DNA of 64,000 nucleotides, taken from contig CM054115.1 of NCBI GenBank assembly GCA_028673005.1, positions 9,211,654 to 9,275,653 on the forward strand. The letters are read 5' to 3'. Below are positions 32,560 to 44,849 of the stretch, one piece after another. The notes under the pieces were generated by a model that did no database searches, was not told the origin of the DNA, and saw only the letters and a program-made list of their open reading frames with translations. Origin of the DNA: Tanypteryx hageni. Its lineage: Eukaryota; Arthropoda; Insecta; Odonata; Petaluridae. The position numbers and the translations under genes were made by a program. Position 1 is the first letter of the stretch, and the number at the start of each line of letters is the position of its first letter.

Positions 32560-33718
32560 TCACTTTGATTTGGCTTTGGAGATCCCATCCATGCTTCTTG
32601 TTGTGATTCCTGTTGAGGGTTGGGCTGGGATCAATACACCAGCTTGGCCTCGAGTAATCGTTTTAGGAGCCTGATTACAGGTGGGATTGTGGCTGGGATT
32701 AGGTGGCAAAATTGGAAGAGGATTTTTATCGGCACTTTCACTTGGGTTGCTATCACAATCAATAGCACTGGCTGAAGAATCATAATGAGCACTTGCTGTA
32801 TTCTGACAGGGGACACACAATGGTGAGGGTGGGTCACTTAGTTCAGATTTGCTAATTTCACTCTTTCTCCACCTGGTGAAGGAAAACCTACTAACACATG
32901 CACCTTCTGGCCAGTTTTCACTTTTATTCAAATCTGATAAGAGAGAGAGATCAGCACTGATTTTAAAGGAAGCACTCTGACTGCTGTATATGTCAAGTTT
33001 TTCGCATGTAAAATTATCGTTATTATATCTCTTTGAAAGAAAGTTTATAATATTATCACATGTAACATTCACATTAACTCGTCCCAAATAGAGCCAGGCA
33101 CGTTTAGGGATTGCTGTAATACTGTTTTTTTCCTTGCTGGAGCCGAATATTAAGTGTTTTACTTGCTTACCTCGTTTTGCTATGCCAGGACCGCGTTTCG
33201 ATAAACTCGTACTCTCCTTAATGGAGACTTCTGATGGACATTCGTGATGAGAGTTTTCATGTAGGCTGTCGGCATATTTACTTATGGTTTTGTTCCTTTT
33301 TTTGTAGCTCACCTTTATAAAACCATCGTCACTATGAGAAAAATTTTTGTCGGAATTCTCTGACGCATTTAGGGTATCAGTTGGAAATTTTGACGGTTGC
33401 AGGTTAGTTCCACCGGAGGACACAACGGCATACTTAGCAGATGGGTTGGGGGCTGATTCCGCATTAATATCTGCAGTGACTACGTTACTTGGGATAACTT
33501 CTCGTTCAATGAGCGCATTGCTCAATTTGTTTTTAATTGAATTACTACATACTTGCTTGGACTCCACAAGCGCCAGTCTTTCTTCCAGGCAGAGTAAGTT
33601 CCTGATAATAAAATCAAAAACGGCCGGAGAGGAATTTTCGATGCCAGGTCGCGCGGTGTTTAGGTTCACTGTTGAGCAACAGGTTTCACACATCCAGAAA
33701 ATCGATTTATGACCCTGG
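32560..33718 (-). CDS. LINE ORF1, truncated at its N-terminus
   Basis: About 386 codons without a stop. The first residues (GHKSIFWMCETC) look like the last Trp-x-Cys-x2-Cys of a PHD-type finger, as found at the start of ORF1 in several CR1-group elements; the earlier part was lost by 5' truncation. A long polar, Ser/Asn-rich middle follows, then an RRM-like block (AWLYLGRVNVNVTCDNIINF) and FSFTRWRKSE. The C-terminus is Pro/Ser-rich, ending SKAKSK before UGA at 32562-32560. Polymerase B sequence is read in the same frame upstream of 33718, but this is a chance fusion. The function is presumably RNA binding. Confidence 0.75.
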
Positions 33719-35546
33719 ATTAGATCAAGGTTAATTTTTGTGTATTTTAACATGGCGTCGAAAGCAAGACCTGTGCGGTGAGGTACCATGCTGGGTCTAA
33801 TTTGTACGTTTTCACACATACTTCCCTAAAATTTTCAAAAACGTCAGCTAACAACAAAACGTCGGTCTTCAGGTAAAGCTCGCTATATTCACCTAGAGTC
33901 GAACAATTAAAATCGTTTCAAATTTTCTTTGCATACTCATAGTCCTCGTCTTTGATGCGTTCCTGAGTCAACTGACTATAAAATTCCACTTTGGGTGGTA
34001 AGCACACATCGTTCAATTTGTCCCAGCAATCTACGTATTCATGCGGGAAAACCCCTTTACGAGTGACTAAGTCCAGTTTTTCCCCAAAAATCTTTGCAGT
34101 TTGCTCGAACTTATCTTGGGAGAGATTTTCAACTAATTTTGAGAGGGAAGAAGCCATGAAACGAAATGTATCTAGATAACGTATCGAAAAATTTTCCCCT
34201 ACACTCTTCGAAGAGGAAATATATTTTTCCTCCGAATTGGGGATGCAACGTATTTCCTTTTCGTCGTAACCTAACTGAGGGATGATCAGGTGGGAATCGT
34301 AACCGGATAGGTTGTGGATGAAAACGGGAAGAAAATTTGGCATCTTGAAATTTAAATTGCAATTTGAATGAGCAGGTCCTCAATACTTACCTGTGAGATG
34401 ACAGTGATCTCTCACGCGATCCCCATCCAATTCCTCTCCACAAATGTGACAAGTGGATGCCGATTCGAGCGCATTTTCTTCATCCCGAGTCATCGCAGTC
34501 ATCGGAGCTACGTTCTTATAGACTCCCCGGACGAGTTCCGCAACTTCTTTCATATATTTCACGAAAACCTCCGCAGCATCACGTCCTCGATACAATGCAG
34601 GTTAAAAAATTTCCTTGGGGGAAACGAGAAGGAAACAAAAAGACATAATCTCATGCTTTTGAATAGGTTTTGTGTAGGAGTGATCCTCCAGAGACTGGCA
34701 TGATTGAAGTTTTAGAAGAATGCACTCAAAATCGGCATAAAGGACAAAAGAAACACGCATGGTGTGCCCAAAATATTTAAATTTTAACCACTTGTCTTCA
34801 TCTGTGGAGAGCAGGATTTTCGAGGGAGCATTGGTGTTGCAGTCCCGTTTATGTTCCACGAGCTTTTCTTCATCGTGATAATGCGCAAAACATCTTTTGC
34901 AAATGAACGTTTTGCGTTTACATTTAGTTATTTGTTTTTCAACTAATCTCTAAAAATTCCTAATCCAACAATAATGGCTCTTGGAGCCTTCCCTTAAAAG
35001 CAAAAGGTCCCGGTGGTCATCGAGTTCCTCATCCACCACTTTCATAGAGTACACATTATTTTTTTCATCAAAACCAAAAACATTTATCGAAATATTGTTG
35101 GTTATTTCAAATTTTGGAATGAGAGTGAGTTCCACAGGATACTCAATGCAATCCCAATCGTACCCTTTTCTAAATTCCTCGTTGTTGTATTTGGAGAGGC
35201 GTTGAGGATCTTTCTGAACATTTTTTGCTCAAATCGCGTACTTAAAACAAAAGGAATCGATATTCTTGATATTTATTACCAAAAGTGTGTTTTTTATATT
35301 TGGTGGCAAATCAATAAAAGAGGACCTTATCAAAGGTGTGTACTTGTTGATTCTCAGTTCGAGCCCGAGAATCTCACTCAAAGACCACCCCGATCCTTTA
35401 GCCTGATGTTCAGATGTTTCCTTCATCAATATTCCGAAAAGACCGTCCAAAATTCTATTGACGTCATCGGCCTGAAGGACTCGAACGTTCTTGGTTTCGA
35501 ACCACCTATCATCCGTTTCTCCTTTTTTCACAAATTCCGCTTTCAC
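33719..35546 (-). pseudogene. Polinton DNA polymerase B, N-terminal and exonuclease part
   Basis: From the right: DGLFGILMKETSEHQ, then KGSGWSLSEILGLELRINKY (N-terminal part typical of Polinton polymerases). The open frame ends at 35229 and the rest follows with stops and shifts. The exonuclease motifs are LYADFECIL (Exo I, about 34730), a CHICGEELDGDRVRDHCHL zinc-binding insertion (about 34440), HNLSGYDSHLI (Exo II, about 34310) and GVFPHEYVDCWDKL (Exo III, about 34060). Near 33880 it reads [16 protein letters not shown], leading to [12 protein letters not shown] at the LINE junction. A TGA near 34375 breaks GKY-GPAHSNC. The palm continues at 28905-29346 and 25020-25892. Confidence 0.85.
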
Positions 35547-35696
35547 TAAAAGACTAATTATTAGGGCCGTGGTTTACAATTGTTCTCCGATCTTTGTGGA
35601 AACGATTTCCCGGATGGAATCGGAAAAAATTATCAAGTCTCCATGCACTTCATATCCACTTACCCAGTAGGTCTTTAATAGCCCTTCCTCAACCCT

Positions 35697-35885
35697 TCAT
35701 GGAAAGGCGTGCGCCGGCAGGAACTTGGAGGGCGGCCAGAGGAAATTTCTGGGGGTCATAAAATCGGAAGTGAGACCTATGCCCCTATGCTCAAAGAATG
35801 CATTTCTCCCTAGGGTACCGGGGAAATCCCTGGAGCGCAGAACAAACAGAATCGGTAGGAAACATTGGGGGCGGTACACTTTCAT
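35697..35885 (-). pseudogene. Short reading next to the polymerase, possibly Polinton
   Basis: The frame contains VLRSRDFPG, FFEHRGIGLTSDFMTPRNFL and PPSKFLPAHAFP. I think related phrases occur upstream of polymerase B in other Polintons, but I cannot name the protein. It is used here as the right-most trace of the element; everything to its right lacks Polinton motifs. Confidence 0.35.
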
Positions 35886-35960
35886 TCAGGCGACCCATAG
35901 GTCTTTATGTCGTTCCGTGTCTTATCATTCTTTTTCTTGAAAAATTAAAACTCCTGGGAA

Positions 35961-37965
35961 AACACAATCTACTATGAAGCGCGCTGTATTCTCACCATTC
36001 TCACTTAGTAAGGAGAATACTCTCCGTTGGCCTGTCTCTGTTATAAGTTGTGTTATAAGTTGCAGGAGTATATTTAGTGTTTCAAGAAGGAAGGGAAGTG
36101 GCAAATTCTACGTTTCCTACGAAGAGATCAACGTAACACCTTTGACTGAAAGGATTATAATTTATAGAGGTAAGTCAGTGTTTTATACAATCTTGAACAT
36201 TTGTCGAGAGACGTAAGAGAAACATTTTCATTTATTTTTGCAAAAAATTATTGAATTCTTTCAATCCATATTAATTATCTTAATAGGAGGCACGTTCCCT
36301 GTTCACTGACGCTCTTCACCCGCCCCCCATTGCTCGCTGTTATTCATTCCTAACAGGTACTTGTTATATTTAGATTGTTTTAATGGGATGTTTAATATTT
36401 TAATGAATTCATATTTTGCCTCAATAAGAAATTAACAAAATTATATAGTTAAGATCTCTAACTTAGCCTTTTCTTATAAACAACATCATAAATTATTTGA
36501 TTTTCTGTTCTGCGACCATTATAATTTATAATATTATAATTTAATGAATTCAATTGAATAATTTATAAGGGATTAGTTTGGTTTTTAATGAATTAATTGC
36601 ACAACTCGTTAAAAATAAACTTCGAGGAATAAAAATTACCGGAGATTAAAATATCCGAGATTGAGCATTGAAATATGACAGACAACCAAAAATAGAATGC
36701 TAGTCTTACATAGATTAAAAAACATAAGTAACATCCGATTTATTTTTATTTAATCCATAACTTCATTCAATTCCGAGAAAGTTTATTTTCCAAGAACTAA
36801 AATTACCGAGGTCAACAATACACGTAACCATGGAAATTTTGTAAAAGTTAGGAAAACTTGAACATAAATTCAATAAAAGTGATTTCGACGGAGATAGTAA
36901 AATACGACAAGAATAAGAATCTATTAATTTAGGTGGGTTCAAGCAAATATTAGTAACAATATATTGATTTTCAGATGTTTTAAAGGAAACAAAAATGAAA
37001 CCCATTAAAATAAAACTGTGATTTTTACGTTTTATCTCATCCTCATCCTCTGTATTTGAACCCGTGATCGTTCACGAAATTATTTTAGATCATTACGCAG
37101 ATATTCATTAACAATGATACTCTGAGGAATTTCAGACTTCTAAGTTTATTTCTAATCGAGTTATTCACAAAATTCGATCCTTTTATTCCCATATAAAAGA
37201 GATTCAGTCCCTTCAACTGAGCCACCTTATAATCTTAAAAAAGTACCGATTGTGAAAAGGTTCTAAATATGAGAACATTCACGCACAGCACAATGTAACC
37301 TCTCTCTCATGGCAAATATTTTTCACTATTTTAACTCGTCATGGCTCCTGTGCCTACGCTGTACGTCAGGGTTTCTTTCGTTTATTCGTTTATGGCCCCC
37401 CCTTTTCAATAGCTAGAATGGCACGTATTTTCAGCATTTTAGAATTCGCAGTTTATTGGTTTTCCTTTTTGGGTTCAGAGGACATCTGGGACGCAGCGTC
37501 GGAACGTGTTTCGGAAAGTCTTTTTCATTTTATACAAATTTCTCCTGGTAATGGGGAATGAATTCTTTATTAATTGTGGCATTAATTTTATTACTAATGT
37601 AATTAAAAAATACTTAACCGATATTTCATGGAATAATATCTGCGTACATTCGCAAAAGCATACTCGTCTGCTTGGACTTAAGAAATTAAAATATGCATAT
37701 TTATTATAATAAATGACCTGATACTTGTTACAGTCCATCAGTCAGCAATCAAAAATACTTCATAAACACAACAGATAAATAATTTATCAGAAATCATGAA
37801 ATATTAAACAGAAAATTCATCGATTATCCCGCGTGAGAATTTCGTCAGGCGTGAGCATCCGTAAGGTGTGAAGTTATCCGAAGCCGAAAGAGTGGGGGTA
37901 ACGAGTGAGCTCCCGGCATCCTCCTTTGCTCCGCCCACTTTTGCTAGAAGGGTCTTTTGAGTCCG
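35961..37965. other. Stretch without recognisable genes
   Basis: AT-rich sequence after the Polinton. The missing Polinton terminal repeat might lie at its left edge. No open frame has motifs. A GC-richer piece with many CG dinucleotides lies at about 37840-37965, leading into the hAT relic. Confidence 0.4.
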
Positions 37966-38830
37966 GTCGACCTATAGTTCGCTAACTTCCCTAAAAAACG
38001 TAACTCGTGATTTTAGTAACGTAATTGAAATTTCAAAATTATTTTCTGAACGAGCAAATAGATTACTTGAGGAAGCAAACTCTGAATAAGTCGTATAAGA
38101 AAATCTTCCTGAAGAGAGAATCCGAAAACGAAAATTAATGCCTGGTGAAATATCCAAAGACCACGCGTTTCACAACACGACAGAACAATTCCAAGTGAAG
38201 GTTTTTAATGTAATTATGGACAGTGCAATAAAATCAATCGAGTGACGTTTTCCAAGTCATGAGAAATTATTCGCCGATATATCGGTGTTAGATAAAAAAA
38301 TGTTTAAAAAATGGTTGTCCGAAAAATTCTTTGGAGAATTTAAGTGCGTTGCTTAGAAAATACCACGAAACAGCAACGGCAGCAACTTTAAGAGAGGAAT
38401 TAGAAGATCTAATTGCAAAATGGGACAATTTAAAAATAACAATAGAAGATGTATATAAAATAGACGAATCCGGTGACCAGTCTGACTCAGAGAGAATCGG
38501 TAACGATGTTAAGAGCGCTACGCAAAAATCGTACTGTAAAAGTTGTATTCATTGCTATTTTAATGTATTGTACAGTTACAATTTATATTTTAGTGCGTAC
38601 ATCAATATATATTTGGTATATAAACACGTCATTACATTGTCATGTACCCAGGTTGCCTGTGAGCGAAGTTTTTCTAAATTACAAATAATAAAAAACATAC
38701 TCAGAAGTTCGCTGCCCCAAGACAACTTATGCTTATGTGCATAGAAAAAGATATTCTAGTTAATTTAAATACATCTAAAATAAATTATATGGTCGCCGAA
38801 AGAGCACCAGGTATAAAAAACATTTGATTG
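37966..38830 (+). pseudogene. ZMYM1-like hAT transposase relic
   Basis: In broken plus-strand frames: NTTEQFQVKVFNVIMDSAI and FPSHEKLFADISVLD, then LREELEDLIAKWDNLK, and finally QVACERSFSKLQIIKNILRS (hAT C-terminal dimerisation motif) with DNLCLCA. This order matches the C-terminal half of transposases annotated in animals as zinc-finger MYM-type 1-like. The BED/TTF finger and the catalytic core are missing. A deletion joins the middle to the C-terminal block. No termini found. Confidence 0.7.
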
Positions 38831-40423
38831 TCTATTTTTTATGCTAATAAAAATGTATATTTTGTTTTGACTTTAGTGTTTGATTTATCTCTCTATTAAT
38901 AAAAAATGTAAACAACCTGCGCGATACATAAACGTTCCTATGGCAATGACGTTCCTATGGGAATGACGTAAACCATGGCCAACTGAAGCTATAGTGCGTG
39001 AGTGGGTGCTTCAGAGAGGACACCACATAATGGTAACATATGTTACTGCTCCATGAAATCGGAGCAGAAGCGTTGACGTCACGTGTGGATAACTCAACAA
39101 AGAAACGCGATCACGATCGGCGATTGTCTTGTTGTTGATATTACTTCTGTACAATAAAACAAGAAGTCCAGACCAGACTAATAGAGGCTGGTTTCCCAAA
39201 GTTAACGTGCCGAATTGATTACTTACATTGACAGGAAATGTTTCAGCATGTGTTACTTTAAATAAACGAATTTGATAATTATCACTGTTTATCCGCTAAT
39301 ATTTATGGATGAGCATGGCTGAGGTTGACGATTGGAAAAATAACCCATTTGTGCACTCGTCTATGCTTAAACCAAGTTCGGCAATAATCGTCGTCATAGC
39401 AACACTCATTTTCCCACAGCTGAGGCCGGTTCGCAACGATTTCCGGGGCCGTTTCAATTTGCCAGTCCGCCACTGATTGGGGAGTTTTACTAAATTCGTT
39501 GGCCGATACCAATTTTGGGTAAAATCGGAAGAAAATTATGACCACTTTACGTATAGTTTACGATGTACCTCAGTTCCAACTCAGGAACCGCAGGACATAT
39601 ATTGATGAAATATGGTATTGGGGATTTTAAGTAACATTTGTCGATCTCAAAGAACGCATTTGGAAACGCTGTCCACTCCGACATGGAGTACACCTTTCCA
39701 CACTTGTTGGCAATGGAAACGTGCAAAAAAGAGGTCCTTACACCAAGGAGAGCATAATTAGAAGACGATGGGTTTAGTATGCAGCATTTCTGCAAGACGA
39801 ATAGCGAAATTTAAGATTCATGTACTGATGCAAATATTTTGTTGTAAAAATTAAACCCATGAATAAATATTTGTTTTTCTTCTAAACAAGCTACTTTTTT
39901 ATATTACTCAATGAACTTACGACCTTTAGCTGGATAGATCTAATGTTTTTAATTAATGATATTTTAATTGTTTCTGACAATAATATGATAATTCTAACTG
40001 ATATGCTAAAAACAGTAAAGATAAGACAGTGGTTGATTTAGACCCATGCATTAAGCTAAGAGGGATGACATTTTTAATTCGTACGGAAGTGTAATTGTAG
40101 TTTACTCGTACTTGTAATTAATTACTTTTTTAAGAATGTAATTGGTACATGTAATTGAGTAAAATTCAGGTGAAGTAATTGAAACTGAGCCCAGTTACTT
40201 TTTATTGGTACTCTTCTCATCACAGCTTGTAATGTCTACTTCCCACGTAATTATTTATTTAATACTTATTTCGGTTTTAATAGCTTTAAAATTACCGCGG
40301 AGGTGTTCTTTGTGTTCCAAAATTTCATAATTTACCGTTATAAAATATTACAAATACATTCGAACGGAAAATTAAATTCTTCACGCGTATGTGTATGTGT
40401 GTGGCAAAAATAACGCGTGCATA
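38831..40423. other. Stretch with no intact gene
   Basis: Two minus-strand open frames (39303-39545, 39547-39795) show no motif I can name. At about 40070-40240 there are repeated GTAATT/GTACTTGTAATTAATTAC pieces, reminiscent of the self-complementary subterminal sequence of some hAT elements, perhaps a terminal relic. Confidence 0.35.
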
Positions 40424-40431
40424 TATTAGAC

Positions 40432-42994
40432 CAGACCACGGGGTCGCGACCCCATTTTGAGTCGCGAAGATCATTCTTGGGGTCGCGAACTCGTCTGAGA
40501 TACATTTACTTTCCTCTTCAAGTTATGTACTCATCAATCGAAAATGTAAAAGCGTACATAAATAAACTGTTAATATTCCGTATTTAATCCACTTGCTCAT
40601 GATATCGTTCAGACTCTCTGGACTGGCGTGATGTTTATGGAGTGTCATAAACGTCTCTCCTGATGGAAGACTAAACAACATTAGGATCCAATTATCATAG
40701 AGAGATTTTGTTTGCCACTTGAAAGGGTGACTAATTGTAAGCGGAGCCACAGTTCACGAGAATGCTTCTTCTTTGTCTTTGTAATGCGATACGGTGCCTC
40801 TCGATTACGTGAAAATTCCTCTTGTCTCCGTGTCTCATTCGTATTCTTTTCTTTTTATTTCGTCACGTGGTATTAGGATCTTCCTTTGTCGATCTCATTT
40901 AGTTGTCGGCCAGCGCCTGTCTTGTGTGGTATCGAGTTATAGTTCCTTAAAAAGTCATTTTGTTACTCCACACCTTTACGTGACAATAGTTAACACCCTT
41001 GCGAGATGAATCGTTTCTTGGAAAAGTCATCTGATCCGTATTCTTCTAAAAAAGCCAGGGACATAGGTAAGGCAGAAATGAAACGAAGACCTTCCGCGTA
41101 AAACAAAGTACAACGAGGCCTTCCTTCAATTTGGATTTACTAGTGTAGAAGTGGAGAGTGAACAAAGACCTCAATGTGTGTTATGTCAGGTAGTATTGTA
41201 CTCCGAGAGCGTGAATAAACTAAAACTATATTTTGAAAAGAACCACAAGGAGTATATGTGGAAGCCAATATCATTCTTCCAGCACCACAAGAAAGAGCTT
41301 ACGCGACAGAAGTTACGCATTAGAAAAAGTCTTTCGGTGTCTGACCAAGCTCTGAGAGCTACATTTGATGTCAGCTATCGAATTGCTTGATATAAGAAGC
41401 CGCACACCATCGGGGAGAGATTAATTTACTGCCCGCTATTGAATGGTTAAGATTGCTTTTGGAGATGGTGAGGCCAAAAAACTGAAAAATATTCCCCTTT
41501 CAAACAATACGGTTAAGCAAGGCATTGAAGCGATTGTCTCAGATCAGGAGGACACTCGTCGGGTGTCTGCGACCGTCCGAGGCATTTGCTTTTCAGGTTA
41601 CTGTCAACGTTGAAGGACATACTGCTCATTTCTTAGTTTTCGTGCGATATTTATGAGAGATGATAATTTTTGAAGATATGTTATTTTGTCTGCCTCTCCA
41701 TGATCACATGTCAGTCCAAGCAATGTTCGACGTCCTTCAAGGATTCTTGCAGGAGAAGGGAATCCCGTGGGAGAACTTGGTTTGATTTTGTACTGATGGA
41801 GCTCCGTCTATGACAGGGCACAAAGGTGATTTGCAATCCTTAGTGAAGAATATGGCTCCGTCCGCAGTGTGGACACACTGCTTGATCCACAGAGGACAGC
41901 TGGCAGCCAAATCACTTATCCCCCAGTTAAATGAAGTATTACAAACCATTGTCTCAGCTGTGAACATCATCAAGAAGCAGCCTCTGCGCTCTAGCCTATT
42001 CACTCAGCTTTGTCAGGAAGAAGCGTCTGAGTACAATGTCTTGCTGTACCACACAGAGGCAAGATGGCGATTCAGGGGTAAGGCACTAGAGCGCTTCTGC
42101 AAACTCCATGAAACGGCACTTACATATTTCGCAGAATGTAAAAAGAGAGAAATTGTGGATTGTCTGAGTGACAAATGCCAGATGTATCTTCTTGCCTACA
42201 TCTGTGATATATTTCTGAAACTTCATGAGCTAAATGCTATCTTGCAGGGCAAAACTGCACACATTCTTCTTCTAAATGACTGAATAAATGGTTTTAGAAA
42301 AAATATATTTTTGGGAGACAAGTCTCAACAGAAAGAAGCTTGAAGTTTTTCCAAACCTTTTATCTATTTAAAGAGGACAGTGACGTTCTGTTTGTGAGAA
42401 AAGTCATGGTTGCATATTTCTGTCGTCTAGAGGCTGGCTTTGGTTCCTTCTTCTCAGATCTCCATTCGTCCAAGCTTTACTGTTTTTGAAACACATCTGA
42501 ATGTTGTTCTGAAGAGACAGATTTGCCAGAAATTGAAATTGAACATCTTATAGAAATCTCCACAGACAGAAGCCATTTGGTTGCATATTCTCAGTTGCCA
42601 ATCGTTAGATTCTGGTTCAGTGTCAGATCAGAATACAAAGAACTTTCATGTTGCGCCATTAAGTGATTTGTACTTTTTGCTACAACATACTTATGTAAAG
42701 AGGGATTCAGTGCATTAGTGGCCACTAAGTTCTGATATGGATCTTCCTTGGATATATCATCAGAAATGTGCTGAGTGTTTTCCACTGTAATACCAAACAT
42801 TGATCGACTGTACAATGAAGGACAAGCGCAGGTGTCACATTAATTAAAGTATCAGCTTTTAATTCTGAATATAACATTTTTTCCTGTCATCGATGTATGA
42901 CTATGTCGAAATTTGATCGATGTTCTTTTTTGGGGTCGTGAAGTGTGTTAGATTGATTGTCGGGGTCACACGTGAAAAAGGTTGGGAAGCCTTG
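40432..42994 (+). mobile_element. hAT element (ZBED5-like), degenerate
   Basis: The left end is CAGACCACGGGGTCGCGACC; the right end inverted reads CAAGGCTTCCCAACCTTTTT. GGGGTCGCGA-type motifs are subterminal on both sides. The flanks TATTAGAC (40424-40431) and TACTAGAC (42995-43002) match at 7 of 8 positions. It encodes a broken ZBED5/SCAND3-like transposase. Confidence 0.75.
41007..42830 (+). pseudogene. ZBED5-like hAT transposase, broken
   Basis: ATG at 41007 (MNRFLEKSSDPYSSKKARD). After an early stop a BED finger follows (ERPQ-CVLCQVVLYSESVNKL, then YFEKNHKEY in place of the usual His-x3-His). The core includes FVTDGAPSMTGHKGD-like sequence at about 41785-41830 (second Asp), THCLIHRGQLAAKSL and the ARWRFRGKAL motif in a 157-residue open segment (41810-42283). 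The C-terminal TTYLCKEGFSALVATKF block lies near 42680-42730. Several stops and frameshifts separate these parts. Confidence 0.75.
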
Positions 42995-43002
42995 TACTAG
43001 AC

Positions 43003-43730
43003 TATACCGAATCCGAGTCCAACAACAGTCGTTGCAATGGTAACACTCTCGTAATGAGTGATAACTCGAAATTTGAAGAAATACAATCAATAAGCTAAAT
43101 TCTACGATCAAAATTAGAATCTCCATTCCTTTCCTCAGTTTTTATGGAAAGTGTGTGTAGTGTGCATTATTGAAAACATACCTTTAAATCTTTCTCTGTG
43201 TGATGATTGTCTAAATGTGATCATGCACAAGCTAATCAATGTAACCATTAATTGTTTTATCAAAACTTTTAATGATTTGTACATCTGTTATAAATACAAA
43301 AGAAAAGCCAAAGCAAAGAAATTACTGCATGCATAGGAAAGATAAGGAGTTAGCATCTTAGATAGATTTATGAACTGTAATCCTGTAATAAGCACTGACT
43401 CTGTAATTGCAACACAAGCATAGTATTGATGTGATAAGACTGTAAGTTGTATCATAAATACATGCACTAAAATGTACAGTATTCTATGTTTTCGATAAAT
43501 ATTACCTATGTGAAATTGTTTTGACATGTTATATAATAAAAGTATGCATTCATTCTTAAACTTGTGTCTGGAAGAAAACTGCCTTATAATGCCATCATGC
43601 CTGAGTGCATGTTTTTGTGCCTTTTTGCTAGTTAAATTTTTTGGTGTCTACTTATTATGATCCTGAGTAAGATTTATTAAATGTGGTTTTACACAGCTGT
43701 GCATATGTATATGCGTTAGTAATATCTAAT
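43003..43730. other. Stretch without recognisable genes
   Basis: AT-rich; two short open frames (43151-43336 plus; 43288-43527 minus) without motifs. Confidence 0.4.
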
Positions 43731-43734
43731 GAAT

Positions 43735-44280
43735 TATTATTATTTATTGGTCTAGGAGGGCTAGTACAGACGTAGGACATGTCAGAGAGAATACATACAT
43801 AAAATCACAGATACACAATAAATTAAAAACAAGTTACAGTAGAATTAATTTCTATGAAGGTATTCAGCCACTGAGTAATATAAATTATTCAATAAATACT
43901 TTTTAACTTTGGTTTTAAATGGATTTATATTATTTATAGATTATATGTTAGTAGATAATTTATTATATATTAGGGTTACTGTATGATATGGAATTTTATA
44001 AGATATTTTTAGATTATATCTGACATGATGTAGGTATGTTTAGATTATGGCGAGTAGAGTAGCAATGTTCTTGTCTATTAAGACTGAAAAGATTGGAATG
44101 GGTTTTTGGAAATATTGCTGCTTTGAGAACCAATATGCATAGGAGAGGGAGAATACTGTAAGTTTTGAAATATGGTTTACATGAGGATAGATTATTTACA
44201 CTGGCAATTGCTCTAATAGCTCTTTTCTGTAGTCTAAAGACGCGGTCCATATGCAGGATCTGGCCCAAAAAACTATGCCA
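43735..44280 (-). mobile_element. LINE 3' fragment (reverse-transcriptase C-terminus)
   Basis: The minus strand reads RVFRLQKRAIRAIASVN, SCKPYFKTYSILPL and YSTRHNLNIPTS, the post-catalytic C-terminal region of a CR1/jockey-type reverse transcriptase. The 3' end (left) carries an AAT-repeat tail like that of the LINE at 29347, but the protein differs clearly, so it is another family. 5'-truncated and degenerate towards the tail. Confidence 0.75.
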
Positions 44281-44849
44281 TAACTAATTTGTGAGTAAAA
44301 ATACGCATAGTAAATTTGAAAAGTCACATTCTGAAACGTTCATTAATTTTTAATAAACCTGACACTTTTCTAACCGAAGGAATGGGGGGACGACCTTAGA
44401 GCTGCATTTTTAGATAAAAAAATCAACACAACATACTGCCAATTTGCGATTTCCACCGCTAATAACTTTCGAACCCTAATCCCTAATGTTTTTAATAACA
44501 ATGGGATAAACAATTTCTTGGCTTGAACGCGCAGCTGCTCGAACATTTCTGTAAGTCTCGTCACTGTTTTACACTGCACTTTTCGATTGCCGCCACTCTG
44601 ATCATTCCTTGCCGCTAGATGGTACTAGTGTCGCCGTTTGCACTCTTTTCACATGTAAATGAGGAGAGTGGATGGTATGTTTAACTCTAATTTTGGTATT
44701 ACTCAAAGACTATTATTATTATTTTAGTGTATTTGGTTACTGCCCCACGTAATTCCAAATCTCGCCACTTTTAGCGCCTTGTAGTTCCATATCTCGCCCC
44801 TAGGGGGGCGCTGCGGAGGTGGAACCCCGTTAATACTCAAGTACCTTTC
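44281..44849. other. No gene; contains short GC palindrome
   Basis: AT-rich with one GC-rich piece near 44791-44815 that contains the near-palindrome CGCCCCTAGGGGGGCG. No open frame with motifs. Confidence 0.4.

Larger units (their letters stand above)
29347..33718 (-). mobile_element. CR1/jockey-type LINE, 5'-truncated but otherwise intact
   Basis: A non-LTR retrotransposon on the minus strand with ORF1, ORF2 (AP-endonuclease plus reverse transcriptase) and a 3' AAT-repeat tail (29347-29363). The 5' end is placed at 33718 because polymerase B reads up to 33719 ([12 protein letters not shown]) and resumes at 29346 (NDYDII) with no loss. The target duplication is at most a few bases (AAT-like) and merges with the tail. 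Both ORFs lack frameshifts, which implies a young insertion relative to the Polinton around it. Confidence 0.9.
15304..35960 (-). mobile_element. Maverick/Polinton, decayed and interrupted by later elements
   Basis: The minus strand carries the Polinton gene set: protein-primed polymerase B, FtsK/A32-type ATPase, retroviral-type integrase with chromodomain, minor and major capsid proteins and adenain-like protease. Most genes have stops or frameshifts. Three later transposons are nested in it (15628-18882, 25895-28353, 29347-33718). Removing these leaves roughly 10 kb, shorter than typical Polintons, so parts are deleted. I could not identify the long terminal inverted repeats or the 6-bp duplication, so both outer boundaries are estimates based on the outermost related reading frames. 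Confidence 0.85.

Noticed and set aside
32560..33819. 419-codon frame as a single host or viral gene
   Set aside because: Its first residues are out-of-frame or fused polymerase B sequence; LINE ORF1 begins only at 33718.
39303..39795. Two adjacent minus-strand frames as one gene
   Set aside because: No recognisable motif, differing frames and no splice signals; left unassigned.
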